From assembly GCF_001556185.1 (NCBI RefSeq), contig NZ_LSIJ01000089.1:1-11444 (forward strand): a DNA stretch of 11,444 nt, written 5' to 3'. A model generated the notes under the pieces. The model saw only the letters and a program-made list of their open reading frames with translations. It was not told the DNA's origin and did not search any database. Positions within the stretch are counted from its first letter, which is position 1. Every line of letters starts with the position of its first letter. This document shows positions 1 through 6,901 of the stretch, piece after piece. The stretch is from Sphingomonas sp. CCH10-B3. Its GTDB lineage: Bacteria > Pseudomonadota > Alphaproteobacteria > Sphingomonadales > Sphingomonadaceae. The position numbers were made by a program, and so were the translations under genes.

Positions 1-55
1 TACCGGATTTGTTCGCCCTTAGCGTGCAGATACGTCACTTTCGTGTAGTCACCCC

Positions 56-682
56 GTGGAGGGCTTGGCGGCCGAGCGCGGCGCGATCGACGTGCCCGAT
101 TATACCGAGACGTTGGGGCGGATGCAGCAGGGCGTGGACGCCACGGCCGACCGGATCGCGGTCATCAACGACGTGATCGCCCGGAGTCCGGCGCTGGCGA
201 TGACGCCCGAGCAAATGGCGCAGCGGATCGTGGCGGCGGGTAACGCGGCCCGGCGCGAGGATCAGGCAGCGCTCGCCAGGGCGGGCGAGGACAAGGCCCG
301 CGTCATGGCCGAGCTTCGCGCCGTCGCCGGGTCCGCATGGACGCGAGCCGACCAGAAGAATCGGCAGCTATGGTTCGGGCTGGGCGGGGTCGCGATCGGC
401 ATCATCGCATGGGCGATAGTGCCCGGCCTGGTCGCGCGCGAGGTCGCGCCGGCGAGCTGGCAATGGCCCGAGCGCATAGCGGCGCGGTCGTTAGACTTGC
501 CGCGTTGGGAGGCGGGGCAGCGCTTGATGCAGAGCGCGAGCCCGACCGCGTTCCGCGCGATCGTCGCCGGCGACAGGATCGTGACGGCCAATCGCGAAAC
601 GATCGAGGGGTGCAGCAAGGCCGCGGTTCGAGCGCGCGAGACGGTGCGATGCACGATTAAGGTTGGCGGTAATCACCAGTAG
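56..682 (+). CDS. DUF6118-like membrane protein, probably N-terminally truncated
   Basis: The protein has 208 residues from a GTG start. It has a mostly helical, charged N-terminal half (about 1-100), one hydrophobic segment at about residues 105-126 (LWFGLGGVAIGIIAWAIVPG), and a C-terminal part with two cysteines (about 186 and 199). The opening residues (EGLAAERG, then PDYTETLGRM) resemble, from memory, the middle of DUF6118 proteins of sphingomonad plasmids, which normally carry tens of residues more in front. Here the frame closes at a TAG at 20-22, and the codons between it and the GTG encode nothing family-like. No Shine-Dalgarno stands before the GTG. I infer loss of the 5' end by recombination near position 55. 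The function of the family is unknown; it is common beside plasmid transfer genes. The gene is convergent with the copper oxidase, with 26 bp between the stops. Confidence 0.7.
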   Translation: MEGLAAERGAIDVPDYTETLGRMQQGVDATADRIAVINDVIARSPALAMTPEQMAQRIVAAGNAARREDQAALARAGEDKARVMAELRAVAGSAWTRADQKNRQLWFGLGGVAIGIIAWAIVPGLVAREVAPASWQWPERIAARSLDLPRWEAGQRLMQSASPTAFRAIVAGDRIVTANRETIEGCSKAAVRARETVRCTIKVGGNHQ

Positions 683-708
683 GCGTGCAATTCCGGGCTT
701 CGTAACCG

Positions 709-2061
709 CTACACTTGACGGCGCGGCGGAGAACCGAAGTCAGGGTCTGCGCTGACTCGTTTTGCGACCGTTCCCGCCGGATGGCGATACCAGCCGGGAT
801 CGGTAAAATCGCCCCGCGCGATATCGTCGCGCACCTTCACGACCGTGAACATGCCGCCCATTTCCATATTCCCGAACTGGCCCTTGCCGCCCATCATCGG
901 CGTCGTGTTGACCGGACCTTGATGTCCGCCGTCGGTGTGTTCCTGGTGCTCCGCCATGCCGTAGCGCATCATCGGCAGGAAATTTGGCGACACCTTGCGA
1001 ATCCGCGCCTCTACACCGGATTGATCAACGCCGGTCTGGTTGGGGATGCCGTGGCCCATCGCGTTCATGGTGTGGTGGGCCATATGGCAGTGGAAAGCCC
1101 AGTCGCCGGCGACCGCGGTAAACTCGATGTCGCGCATCTGCCCGACCGACACCAGTTCGGTGACCTCCCGCCGCCAGCGCTCGCGCGGCCAGCGCCCGCC
1201 ATCGGAACCCGTCACCTCGAACTCGACGCCATGAAGGTGGATCGGATGGTTCCACATCGACAGGTTGCCGGCCCGGATGCGCACACGCTCGCCGGTGCGC
1301 GCGACGATCGGATCGATCGCCGGGAACATCTTGGAGTTGAAGGTCCACTGGTCGAACTCGACCATGATCGAGGGGTCCGGGCGCCAGGTTCCGGGTTTCA
1401 GCGCCCAATTGTGCAAAAGGAAGGCGTAATCGCGATCGACCGGCACGATCTCCCCGCCGCGCGGATGGATGATGAACAGGCCCATCATGCCATAGGCCAT
1501 CTGGGTCATCTCGTCGGCGTGCGGATGATACATATGCGTGCCGTGCTGGCGCAGCGTGAACTCGTAGACATAGGTTTCGCCGGGCTGAATGTGCGGCTGG
1601 GTCATCCCGCCGACGCCATCCATGCCGGAGGGAAGGATCAGCCCATGCCAGTGGACGGACGTATGCTCGCCCAGCCGGTTGGTGACGAAAATCCTTACCC
1701 GGTCGCCTTCCACGGCCTCGATGGTCGGCCCGGGCGTGCCACCGTTGTAGCCCCAGCAGGTTGCCTTCGATCCGGGCGCGAATTCATGCTTTACCTCTTC
1801 GGCGACAAGGTGGAACTCCTTGACCCCGGCATTCAACCGCCACGGCAGCGTCCAGCCGTTGAGCGTGCGGACGGGCACGTAGCGCGGATCGCGCGGCACG
1901 GCGGGCGCCACGCCCACAGGCTCGGCCGCCGGCATGGGCATCGGGCCCATCGCCATGCCGCCATGCATGGAATGATCCTGTGCGGCGGCACGCGCGGTCA
2001 ACGCTGACCCCAGTGCTGCGGCGGCACCCGTCTTGAGGATGTCACGACGATGGATGGTCAT
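709..2061 (-). CDS. Tat-exported multicopper oxidase (copper resistance)
   Basis: A 450-residue periplasmic copper oxidase, expected to oxidise Cu(I) or related substrates with O2 as part of copper tolerance. The N-terminus has a twin-arginine signal (HRRDILK, hydrophobic stretch, AxA-like cleavage near residue 26) followed by a Met/His-rich stretch (about 29-45). All four copper-ligand motifs are visible: HWHG at 137-140, HMYHPH at 176-181, HPIHLHG at 272-278, and HCHMAHHTMNAM at 324-335. The last gives the type 1 Cys325 and axial Met335. A second Met/His-rich stretch lies at about 364-404 near the C-terminus. At 450 residues it is shorter than PcoA/CopA of classical cop operons (around 600), so I give no symbol. 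The ATG overlaps the upstream TolC-like stop as ATGA, with GGAG seven bases before the start, so translation is probably coupled. No copB-like gene follows: the next gene is convergent. Confidence 0.93.
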   Translation of the reverse strand: MTIHRRDILKTGAAAALGSALTARAAAQDHSMHGGMAMGPMPMPAAEPVGVAPAVPRDPRYVPVRTLNGWTLPWRLNAGVKEFHLVAEEVKHEFAPGSKATCWGYNGGTPGPTIEAVEGDRVRIFVTNRLGEHTSVHWHGLILPSGMDGVGGMTQPHIQPGETYVYEFTLRQHGTHMYHPHADEMTQMAYGMMGLFIIHPRGGEIVPVDRDYAFLLHNWALKPGTWRPDPSIMVEFDQWTFNSKMFPAIDPIVARTGERVRIRAGNLSMWNHPIHLHGVEFEVTGSDGGRWPRERWRREVTELVSVGQMRDIEFTAVAGDWAFHCHMAHHTMNAMGHGIPNQTGVDQSGVEARIRKVSPNFLPMMRYGMAEHQEHTDGGHQGPVNTTPMMGGKGQFGNMEMGGMFTVVKVRDDIARGDFTDPGWYRHPAGTVAKRVSADPDFGSPPRRQV

Positions 2062-3701
2062 TGGCCGGCTCCATGATGTTGGTGTTCAGGCGTCGGAGCG
2101 GGCGGTGGCGAAGGAGGAGGGCTGGCGTCCGGCGTTGGCACATGATCGTGAACCATCCCAGGCATGGCCGGAGGCGGCGCGGGCGACCCAGACGGTGCCG
2201 GACCTGCCGGCGGCGGCGCTCCCCCGCCATGGTGGCCGCCATGCATCGAGTGATCCATCGCCGGGGCGGCAGGCGGCGTCAGTATCTCGGAAACGGTCGG
2301 CGTGTTCTGCCTGGCTTCCGCATCACTCGGCAGCCTGTTCCCCACCAAACGCATCAGATCGACGCGCGCGAGCCAGTAATCCCGAACCGCTTCGAGGAAC
2401 CCTTGATAGGCTTCGTATTCCTGCGCCTTGGCCTGAAGCACCTCGAACTCGCCGATCAGCGCGAAATTCTGTTCGAGCTGGCTTTGACGGGTCACGATTT
2501 CACGCTGCGGCACCAAGGCCGTGCGATACAGGCCCACCACTTCGCTGAGCACGCGTACGCGTTCCGCGCCCAGCCCAACCGCATTCCCGGACGCGAGCGC
2601 AAGTTGCGCCAGGCGCGCGCGCGCGATCCGTAGACGCGCTTCGGTTCGTGCGACCCGAGCTCCGCCTTGGTTAAAGATCGGCAGCTCGATGTCGAGCGTC
2701 GGTCCCCGGATGACCGAGCGGTCGACCTGGCGCTCGCGGCCGTAACCGACCGTGGTGGCCCCAAGGAGGCGGAAGCTGCGCGTGATCCGCGCCGCCCCGG
2801 CGGCGACGACAGCGCCCTTCTGCGCGGCGAGCAATTCCAGGCTGCTCGACTGCGCGAGGCGTTGCAACTCGCTTACGTCATCCTCGTGGGCGAGGGGCAG
2901 CGGCAGCACGGTGTCGCTTTTCCAATCCGCCTCCGCTCCCCGCAATCCGATCGCATTGTTGAGTTCGAGACGCGCCATCTTGCCGGCGACGGCGGCGCGG
3001 GTCGCCTCGATACGCGCCTGGCTGGCGGCGGCCTTTTCGCGGTTGAGCTGCAATTCCGTGATGTTGCCCGCGTCGTAAAAGCGCTGGGCGAGGTCTGCCG
3101 AAACCTGCAAGCCATCCGCGACCGCCGCCCGCATCTCGGCAACCTGCTGCGCTCCGACATAGCGATACCACGCCGCCTCGACGTCGAGACTGACGCCCAG
3201 GATCGACGCCGCCACCTCGTACCGGGCGCGTTCGTAGTCGAGACGGGCGAGCCGCGCCTTGGCTGGCAAGGTCAACAAATCGACCAGAGGCTCGGCGACG
3301 CCGAACACGAATTGCGATCCCGGCCCGCCCGCGAGCGCCAGGCTCGACAGGCTGATGCGCGGATTGGCGACCTGGACGGCGTCGAGAACATCGGCCCGAG
3401 CCAGTCCGAGCTCGCCATAAATCTGCTGGAGGCGCGGACTCCTGAGCATGGCAGTCTTGACGGCCAAATCCGCCGTCATCGGTTGGGCGGCGACCGATTG
3501 CTGGGCCTGTGTCTCCTGTTCGCCCTGGTCGTTTTGCTCCCAGCCCAGCGACGGCGCGCCGCGATCCGCAAGCAACTTCTCGATCGCCACATGATCCCTG
3601 CCCGGATCGAAGGTCGTGCAACCCGCAAGCACGGTCGTCACGGCCAGGATGATGATGCGCGGGGGCATCGGCCTCAGCCGACTGTGCGAGGGATTCACCA
3701 T
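2058..3701 (-). CDS. TolC-family outer-membrane lipoprotein with His/Pro-rich C-terminal tail
   Basis: A 547-residue outer-membrane efflux channel of the TolC/CusC/CzcC type. A lipoprotein signal ends in the lipobox LAGC (Cys28 from this start). The body (about residues 75-465) has the long Ala/Glu/Arg-rich helices of TolC repeats, such as TELQLNREKAAASQARIEAT and the matching second-half copy EFEVLQAKAQEYEAYQGFLE. The last about 68 residues (480-547) are an extra tail rich in Pro, Gly, His and Met, including MDHSMHGGHH, VHDH and EHQHH, which suggests metal binding. The same MDHSMHGG-like signature occurs near the N-terminus of the oxidase encoded downstream. An internal ATG at 3668 (MPPRIIILAVTTVLAGC) has GAGG three bases upstream and gives a compact signal, so it may be the true start. 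No inner-membrane RND or periplasmic adaptor gene is present in the window. The 234-bp divergent gap upstream shows no promoter or metal-regulator site I can name. Confidence 0.9.
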   Translation of the reverse strand: MVNPSHSRLRPMPPRIIILAVTTVLAGCTTFDPGRDHVAIEKLLADRGAPSLGWEQNDQGEQETQAQQSVAAQPMTADLAVKTAMLRSPRLQQIYGELGLARADVLDAVQVANPRISLSSLALAGGPGSQFVFGVAEPLVDLLTLPAKARLARLDYERARYEVAASILGVSLDVEAAWYRYVGAQQVAEMRAAVADGLQVSADLAQRFYDAGNITELQLNREKAAASQARIEATRAAVAGKMARLELNNAIGLRGAEADWKSDTVLPLPLAHEDDVSELQRLAQSSSLELLAAQKGAVVAAGAARITRSFRLLGATTVGYGRERQVDRSVIRGPTLDIELPIFNQGGARVARTEARLRIARARLAQLALASGNAVGLGAERVRVLSEVVGLYRTALVPQREIVTRQSQLEQNFALIGEFEVLQAKAQEYEAYQGFLEAVRDYWLARVDLMRLVGNRLPSDAEARQNTPTVSEILTPPAAPAMDHSMHGGHHGGGAPPPAGPAPSGSPAPPPAMPGMVHDHVPTPDASPPPSPPPAPTPEHQHHGAGQ

Positions 3702-3935
3702 GCATTCCGCTGATTGGAAGACGCCATTGAGTAGATTCCCCCCTCGTTCCGAGATGCTGCAACTACATTCGTTATACGCGGCTCAACCGTTACGCCCTCA
3801 CGCGCCGCCGATCTTCAGCAATTTCCGATGCAGCAGTGCGTGATCGCCCAACTTGTAACCAAGCGGGCAAAATGCGCGGACTGCCAGCCAGCACATATGC
3901 TTTGGCAACAACGCTCAGATTGAAGGACCAAGCCC

Positions 3936-4289
3936 ATGAATCGTTATCTCGCCGCCGCCTTTGCGGGGATCGCCGCTATCGTCGGCATGACCAACGCCCA
4001 GGCCGCCACCACAATGTCGGGCGCCGGACATTACGAATGGCGCATCGTCAATCAGCGACCGGGGCCGCGGGCACCGATTGTCGCGCCGCGGCGGGTATGG
4101 ATATCGTCGACGCCTTCGGAGGTGCAAGCGGCGGCCGACCGTTCGGAGGTTGCGGGACATTTTGAGTGGCGCGTCACCGTTTCGCCGGGACCGCGCGGGA
4201 CACCGGTCTCCCGCCAAGTCTGGGTGCCGACCCCAACCATGATGGCTCGGGCTGGCGGGGCGGCGATGACGGCTGAACAGGGTCTCTAA
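3936..4289 (+). CDS. Small secreted protein with an internal duplication
   Basis: A 117-residue protein I cannot assign to a named family. A clear Sec signal peptide (MNRYLAAAFAGIAAIVGMTN, then AQA and cleavage near residue 23) is followed by two copies of one motif. Copy one (about residues 30-57) has GAGHYEWRIV, then PGPRAPIV and RRVWI. Copy two (about 72-99) has VAGHFEWRVT, then PGPRGTPV and RQVWVP. Each copy offers one His, one Glu and two Trp. A short Ala/Gly/Met-rich tail ends the protein. AAGGA stands eight bases before the ATG. It is divergent from the TolC/copper oxidase operon, so it may share its regulation and act in the periplasm, but metal binding is only a guess. The coding call is secure; the function is open. 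Confidence 0.8.
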   Translation: MNRYLAAAFAGIAAIVGMTNAQAATTMSGAGHYEWRIVNQRPGPRAPIVAPRRVWISSTPSEVQAAADRSEVAGHFEWRVTVSPGPRGTPVSRQVWVPTPTMMARAGGAAMTAEQGL

Positions 4290-4295
4290 GGGGAT

Positions 4296-4322
4296 TTACC
4301 CGACAGTTAAAACGTCTGGTAA
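4296..4322. repeat. 27-bp near-perfect inverted repeat
   Basis: Arms TTACCCGAC (4296-4304) and GTCTGGTAA (4314-4322) pair at 8 of 9 positions around an AT-rich 9-base centre. It begins seven bases after the stop of the secreted protein. The size and AT-rich centre fit a serine-resolvase dimer subsite (about 28 bp), and a recombinase gene follows. A weak terminator is the alternative, but no T-run follows on the plus strand. Confidence 0.4.
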
Positions 4323-4456
4323 TGTCTTCAATCTCTCGTAAACGAACGATTGCCGGGGACGCTGGTGCAACACGCGTGAGCAGCCGCGCAGCGGCCATTT
4401 CGCCTCTCGAAACCGTACCTTGTTTCCTTCTTCGAAATCGGGCTAGTTCGCGTCGA

Positions 4457-4469
4457 GTTCTCGGAGAAC
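4457..4469. promoter_or_regulatory. Perfect palindrome overlapping the recombinase ribosome binding site
   Basis: GTTCTC-G-GAGAAC is an exact 6+1+6 palindrome. Its right arm contains the GGAG (4463-4466) that serves the TTG start at 4474. It could be an operator or an RNA hairpin that hides the ribosome binding site, and so might autoregulate the recombinase. Confidence 0.35.
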
Positions 4470-4473
4470 GCCC

Positions 4474-5049
4474 TTGCTCGTCGGTTACGCCCGTGTTTCC
4501 ACCAGGGATCAGTCCCCTGCCCTACAAATCGACGCGCTCCATGCGGCCGGGTGCGAACGCGTGTTCACCGAAAAGGCATCGGGCGCGCAGCGCGATCGAC
4601 CGGAATTGAGGGCCGCGCTAGATTACATCCGCGCCGGTGATTCCCTTGTGGTGTGGAAGCTCGACCGGCTGGCGCGCTCCGTCCGGCAGCTCGTGGAGAC
4701 GGCCGAAGATCTCGCCAAGCGCGAGATTGGCCTTCGCGTGCTCACCCAGGCCATCGACACCACCAGCCCCGGCGGGCGGCTCGTTTTCCACGTCTTCGCG
4801 GCCGTCGCCGAGTTCGAGCGCGAGCTGACGCTAGAGCGCACCCACGCCGGACTTGCCCAGGCGAAGGCGTTGGGGCGACGCGGCGGGCGCAAGCCGGCGA
4901 TGGGACCGGCGGAGATCAAGCGCGCCAAGGCGATGCTCGCAGACCCGACCATCGCCGTCGAGGAGGTGGCAGCGCAGCTCGGGGTGCAGCCGTCGACGCT
5001 CTACCGGCACATACCGGGTGGGCGCAGCTCGGTGGTCGCGCAGGTGTAA
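4474..5049 (+). CDS. Serine recombinase (resolvase/invertase family)
   Basis: A 191-residue small serine recombinase that cuts and rejoins DNA through a 5'-phosphoserine link. The catalytic motif YARVSTRDQ (residues 5-13) carries the nucleophile Ser9. Later landmarks are the conserved Arg cluster KLDRLARS (about 62-69) and the E-helix segment FAAVAEFERELTLERT (about 108-123). The C-terminal helix-turn-helix (about 146-180, IAVEEVAAQLGVQPSTLYRH) is of Hin/resolvase type. The full catalytic plus DNA-binding length is present, so it is probably active. The start is TTG with GGAG seven bases ahead; no better start precedes it. No transposase accompanies it, so it could be a plasmid multimer resolvase, a DNA invertase, or the remnant of a Tn3-type element. 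It is convergent with the HNH gene. Confidence 0.92.
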   Translation: MLVGYARVSTRDQSPALQIDALHAAGCERVFTEKASGAQRDRPELRAALDYIRAGDSLVVWKLDRLARSVRQLVETAEDLAKREIGLRVLTQAIDTTSPGGRLVFHVFAAVAEFERELTLERTHAGLAQAKALGRRGGRKPAMGPAEIKRAKAMLADPTIAVEEVAAQLGVQPSTLYRHIPGGRSSVVAQV

Positions 5050-5117
5050 TGGAGGCCGTCATTGTCGGCCGCGTCTTTCTTCCACCCACCCAACCCTTGG
5101 GGCTTGGCCCACGGCCC

Positions 5118-5152
<35 letters not shown>

Positions 5153-5161
5153 GATCGTCGA

Positions 5162-5614
5162 TCAGGCGAACAGGTCGCCGATCGCGCGCACCCGGAAGGC
5201 GTTGCGCCGGCGGCGCCGGCGATGCTCGCCAGCGTCGTGGCGCATATGGCACCGCTGGCAGAGCGCAGCGAGGTTGCGCGGTCGGTTGTCGCCGGGATCG
5301 TGGTTCAGGTGCGCGCTGGCGAGCACGACGCGCGTGACCCGCAGCGAGGCGGGCGGGTCGATGCCGGCGAAGCCCGGTTGCGCGCGTGCCAGCTCCATCG
5401 GTGCGGGCAGACGGCGAACCCCCCTGCCCTGCCCGTCGCGCCAGCGTGCGGCGTCCTCGTCCCACCACACCCCATCGCCGAGATGCAGCACGTAGCGGCC
5501 GTGCGGGCGACGGCAATGCTCGCAGCGCCCCTTGGCGCGGCCGAAGCGGATAAAGGCCGACAGCTCGCGCCAGTCGATCGGGTAAAGCCAGCGATGTTCG
5601 CGCGCGATCGGCAT
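5162..5614 (-). CDS. HNH endonuclease
   Basis: A 150-residue protein of the HNH nuclease superfamily. Two zinc-knuckle pairs bracket the domain, CEHC at residues 31-34 and CQRC at 119-122. The HNH core is HLNHD (about 102-106), then Asn114 and His123 in RNLAALCQRCHMRHD. A central stretch (about 48-72, rich in Trp, Asp and Arg) separates the two halves. The C-terminus has six consecutive arginines (132-137), consistent with DNA contact. I chose the ATG that gives MPIAREHRWLYPIDW. A GTG 18 bases further upstream (5632) adds six residues but has no ribosome binding site. Such free-standing HNH genes are frequent on mobile DNA; whether it acts in defence, homing or DNA processing cannot be told here. 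Confidence 0.85.
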   Translation of the reverse strand: MPIAREHRWLYPIDWRELSAFIRFGRAKGRCEHCRRPHGRYVLHLGDGVWWDEDAARWRDGQGRGVRRLPAPMELARAQPGFAGIDPPASLRVTRVVLASAHLNHDPGDNRPRNLAALCQRCHMRHDAGEHRRRRRRNAFRVRAIGDLFA

Positions 5615-5731
5615 GACGATTCTATGAGTCACGACCGAGCGGAACGAAAGCAGAAAATTCGCTGTATTTATCTATCCAGCGGCAAGCGCCTATCATGTGA
5701 TCCTGCACGTAGGTTTTGCTTGGGAGGTTCT

Positions 5732-5905
5732 ATGACGACTCTCACCCGCAAGTGGCGGGCGTTTGATCGAACCGTTGAAGAAGTGCGCGCCAAATTCGCG
5801 GACTTGTCGCCGGCGAAGCTGGAAGCCCTGATCGATGAGGCCGTTGCGGCGACGCGTCAATCCGCCGAGCGAGAAGGCGGGCGTCTCCCCCCTTCCCTAT
5901 CATAG
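5732..5905 (+). CDS. 57-residue hypothetical protein, possibly an orphan antitoxin
   Basis: A short ORF from ATG with a strong GGGAGG (5722-5727) four bases before the start. It is charged and mostly helical. The segment FADLSPAKLEALIDEAVAAT (about residues 22-41) resembles the C-terminal helices of many small type II antitoxins, but I do not recognise the family. No PIN or other toxin frame follows before the terminator-like stem at 5911, so a partner, if there ever was one, is gone. Expression is plausible because of the ribosome binding site; the role is unknown. Confidence 0.6.
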   Translation: MTTLTRKWRAFDRTVEEVRAKFADLSPAKLEALIDEAVAATRQSAEREGGRLPPSLS

Positions 5906-5910
5906 CGCGT

Positions 5911-5946
5911 CCGGGCTGCCTCTATCCCGCTGGCTTTGCAGCCCGG
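5911..5946. terminator. Candidate bidirectional terminator stem
   Basis: CCGGGCTG (5911-5918) and CAGCCCGG (5939-5946) are an exact 8-bp inverted repeat with a 20-base loop. It sits in the 66-bp gap between the convergent small ORF and the antitoxin gene. The plus side is followed by a moderately T-rich stretch. The large loop makes it an imperfect intrinsic terminator. Confidence 0.45.
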
Positions 5947-5971
5947 CCACGCTGTTCCGTTCGTTTATCCA

Positions 5972-6301
5972 TCACTGAACCACTTCGATGCCCTTGCGGC
6001 GGATGACATTCAGCAGCGCGAGCGCCGGTCCCTTGGCTTGCTTGGTGCCCCGTTCGAGCTGCGAAACATAACCCGTCGTAAGGTTCAGGTATTTGGCGAG
6101 CGCGGCCTGACTCAAATGCGCCTCTTCGCGCACGCCGCGAATTTCATCGGGCGTGATCGGCGCGGCCGTAGGCGGCGCATCCGGCCCCAGGTGGCGGACG
6201 GTGATCTTCCGATAGGTGTCATCGCCCATCAGACCAACGCTGTGCATGTCGTCGGCCGTCTCGAGGAGCGCCTCGGTCAGCGTGCTAAGCGTCTTCGCCA
6301 T
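5972..6301 (-). CDS. HTH-type antitoxin of a HigBA/RelE-like module
   Basis: A 109-residue antitoxin. The C-terminal half (about residues 50-105) is an XRE-type helix-turn-helix with the signature LSQAALAKYLNLTTGYVSQL and then ERG. The N-terminal half (about 1-45) should bind and neutralise the toxin. The start ATG at 6301 is preceded by AGGAG about seven bases away; a TTG two codons earlier is also open but less likely. The gene overlaps the end of the toxin gene by 17 bp, the toxin-first order usual for HigBA-type pairs. It is expected to repress its own operon, possibly at the repeat at 6675-6695. Confidence 0.88.
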   Translation of the reverse strand: MAKTLSTLTEALLETADDMHSVGLMGDDTYRKITVRHLGPDAPPTAAPITPDEIRGVREEAHLSQAALAKYLNLTTGYVSQLERGTKQAKGPALALLNVIRRKGIEVVQ

Positions 6302-6665
6302 TCTCAATCTCCTGTAGCTTGCCGATGCTCACGGCTTCATCAAGGGCGGTGTCGTCGTTCGCCAGGAACTCGGCGGCGATGTCCCGCAAGGTCTGCAATT
6401 CGTCGTCATCGATGTTCTCCCGCTCGCTCTTGGCAAAGCCGTAGAGGAAAAACGCCCGATCCTCCGTCCGATAGGCCACGATCATGCGAAACCCGCCCGA
6501 TCGTCCCTGCCCTGGTCGCGCGACGCGCTGCTTGATGAGGCCGCCACCCAGATCGGCGTCGATAAGCCCACGCTCGGCTCGCTCGATCGCCTCCTTCAAA
6601 TCCGCGTCACTAATTCGTTCACGTCGGACGAACCGCGCGACCCATTTGGTTTTGAAAATCCGCAC
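6285..6665 (-). CDS. RelE/HigB-family toxin
   Basis: A 126-residue toxin of the RelE-type family seen in HigB2-like modules, expected to cleave mRNA at the ribosome. Family marks are the opening IFKTKWVARFVRRERI, the Gly-rich turn DLGGGLIKQRVARPGQGRSG (about 58-77), the strand FRMIVAYR, and the stretch AFFLYGFAKSERENI (about 91-105). The start is GTG with AGGA seven bases before it. The complete length suggests an active toxin. Together with the overlapping antitoxin it forms a plasmid addiction module. It is divergent from parA, separated by 236 bp that contain no other gene I can support. Confidence 0.87.
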   Translation of the reverse strand: MRIFKTKWVARFVRRERISDADLKEAIERAERGLIDADLGGGLIKQRVARPGQGRSGGFRMIVAYRTEDRAFFLYGFAKSERENIDDDELQTLRDIAAEFLANDDTALDEAVSIGKLQEIENGEDA

Positions 6666-6674
6666 GGCATCGTC

Positions 6675-6695
6675 CTATAATACCCAGAACTATAG
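6675..6695 (-). promoter_or_regulatory. Promoter/operator candidate for the toxin-antitoxin operon
   Basis: CTATAA (6675-6680) and CTATAG (6690-6695) form a nearly symmetric pair ten bases before the toxin GTG. On the minus strand TATTAT could serve as a -10 box. This is a natural place for the HTH antitoxin to bind and autoregulate. It is inferred from position and symmetry only. Confidence 0.35.
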
Positions 6696-6856
6696 CACAC
6701 AGGCAGACACTTTCAACCCGCTTAAGCGATGGTGCGCCTACCGCTTCGCGGCACCGTGGCTCCTACCCGCTTCGCTCCCCGAGTCCGCGAGCGGTCTCGG
6801 CCTGTCGGTGACGATCCACTGGCGGGGTAAGTCGTGATCCCCTTTCATTCCACGCT

Positions 6857-6888
6857 GCATATCTGTATACAAGTATAAATCTATACCT
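6857..6888. repeat. 8-bp-period TATA repeat cluster A (parA operator/centromere candidate)
   Basis: TATA occurs at 6866, 6874 and 6882, exactly eight bases apart, in units such as GTATACAA. A degenerate unit (GCATATCT) precedes in register. The register even continues as GTAG through the ribosome binding site (6889-6900). It ends 13 bases before the parA start, so it probably acts as both parA operator and partition site. Confidence 0.75.
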
Positions 6889-6901
6889 GTAGGAGTGTAG
6901 C

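Noticed and set aside
715..2007. A 430-residue open frame on the plus strand opposite the copper oxidase
   Set aside because: It is an antisense shadow of a high-GC gene. It has no domain, and the opposite strand carries clear copper-ligand motifs.
2667..3713. A 348-residue plus-strand frame opposite the TolC-like gene
   Set aside because: Arg/His/Ala-rich composition without motifs; the minus strand encodes a lipobox and TolC repeats.
6675..6695. A fourth partition repeat cluster near the toxin start
   Set aside because: The two TATA words are 15 bp apart, out of the 8-bp register, so they fit a toxin-antitoxin operator better.
6700..6856. Small gene or RNA in the gap between the toxin and parA
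   Set aside because: Only a weak GGTGC/GCACC stem and a repeated CCGCTTCG word are visible; no start with a ribosome binding site and no recognisable RNA.
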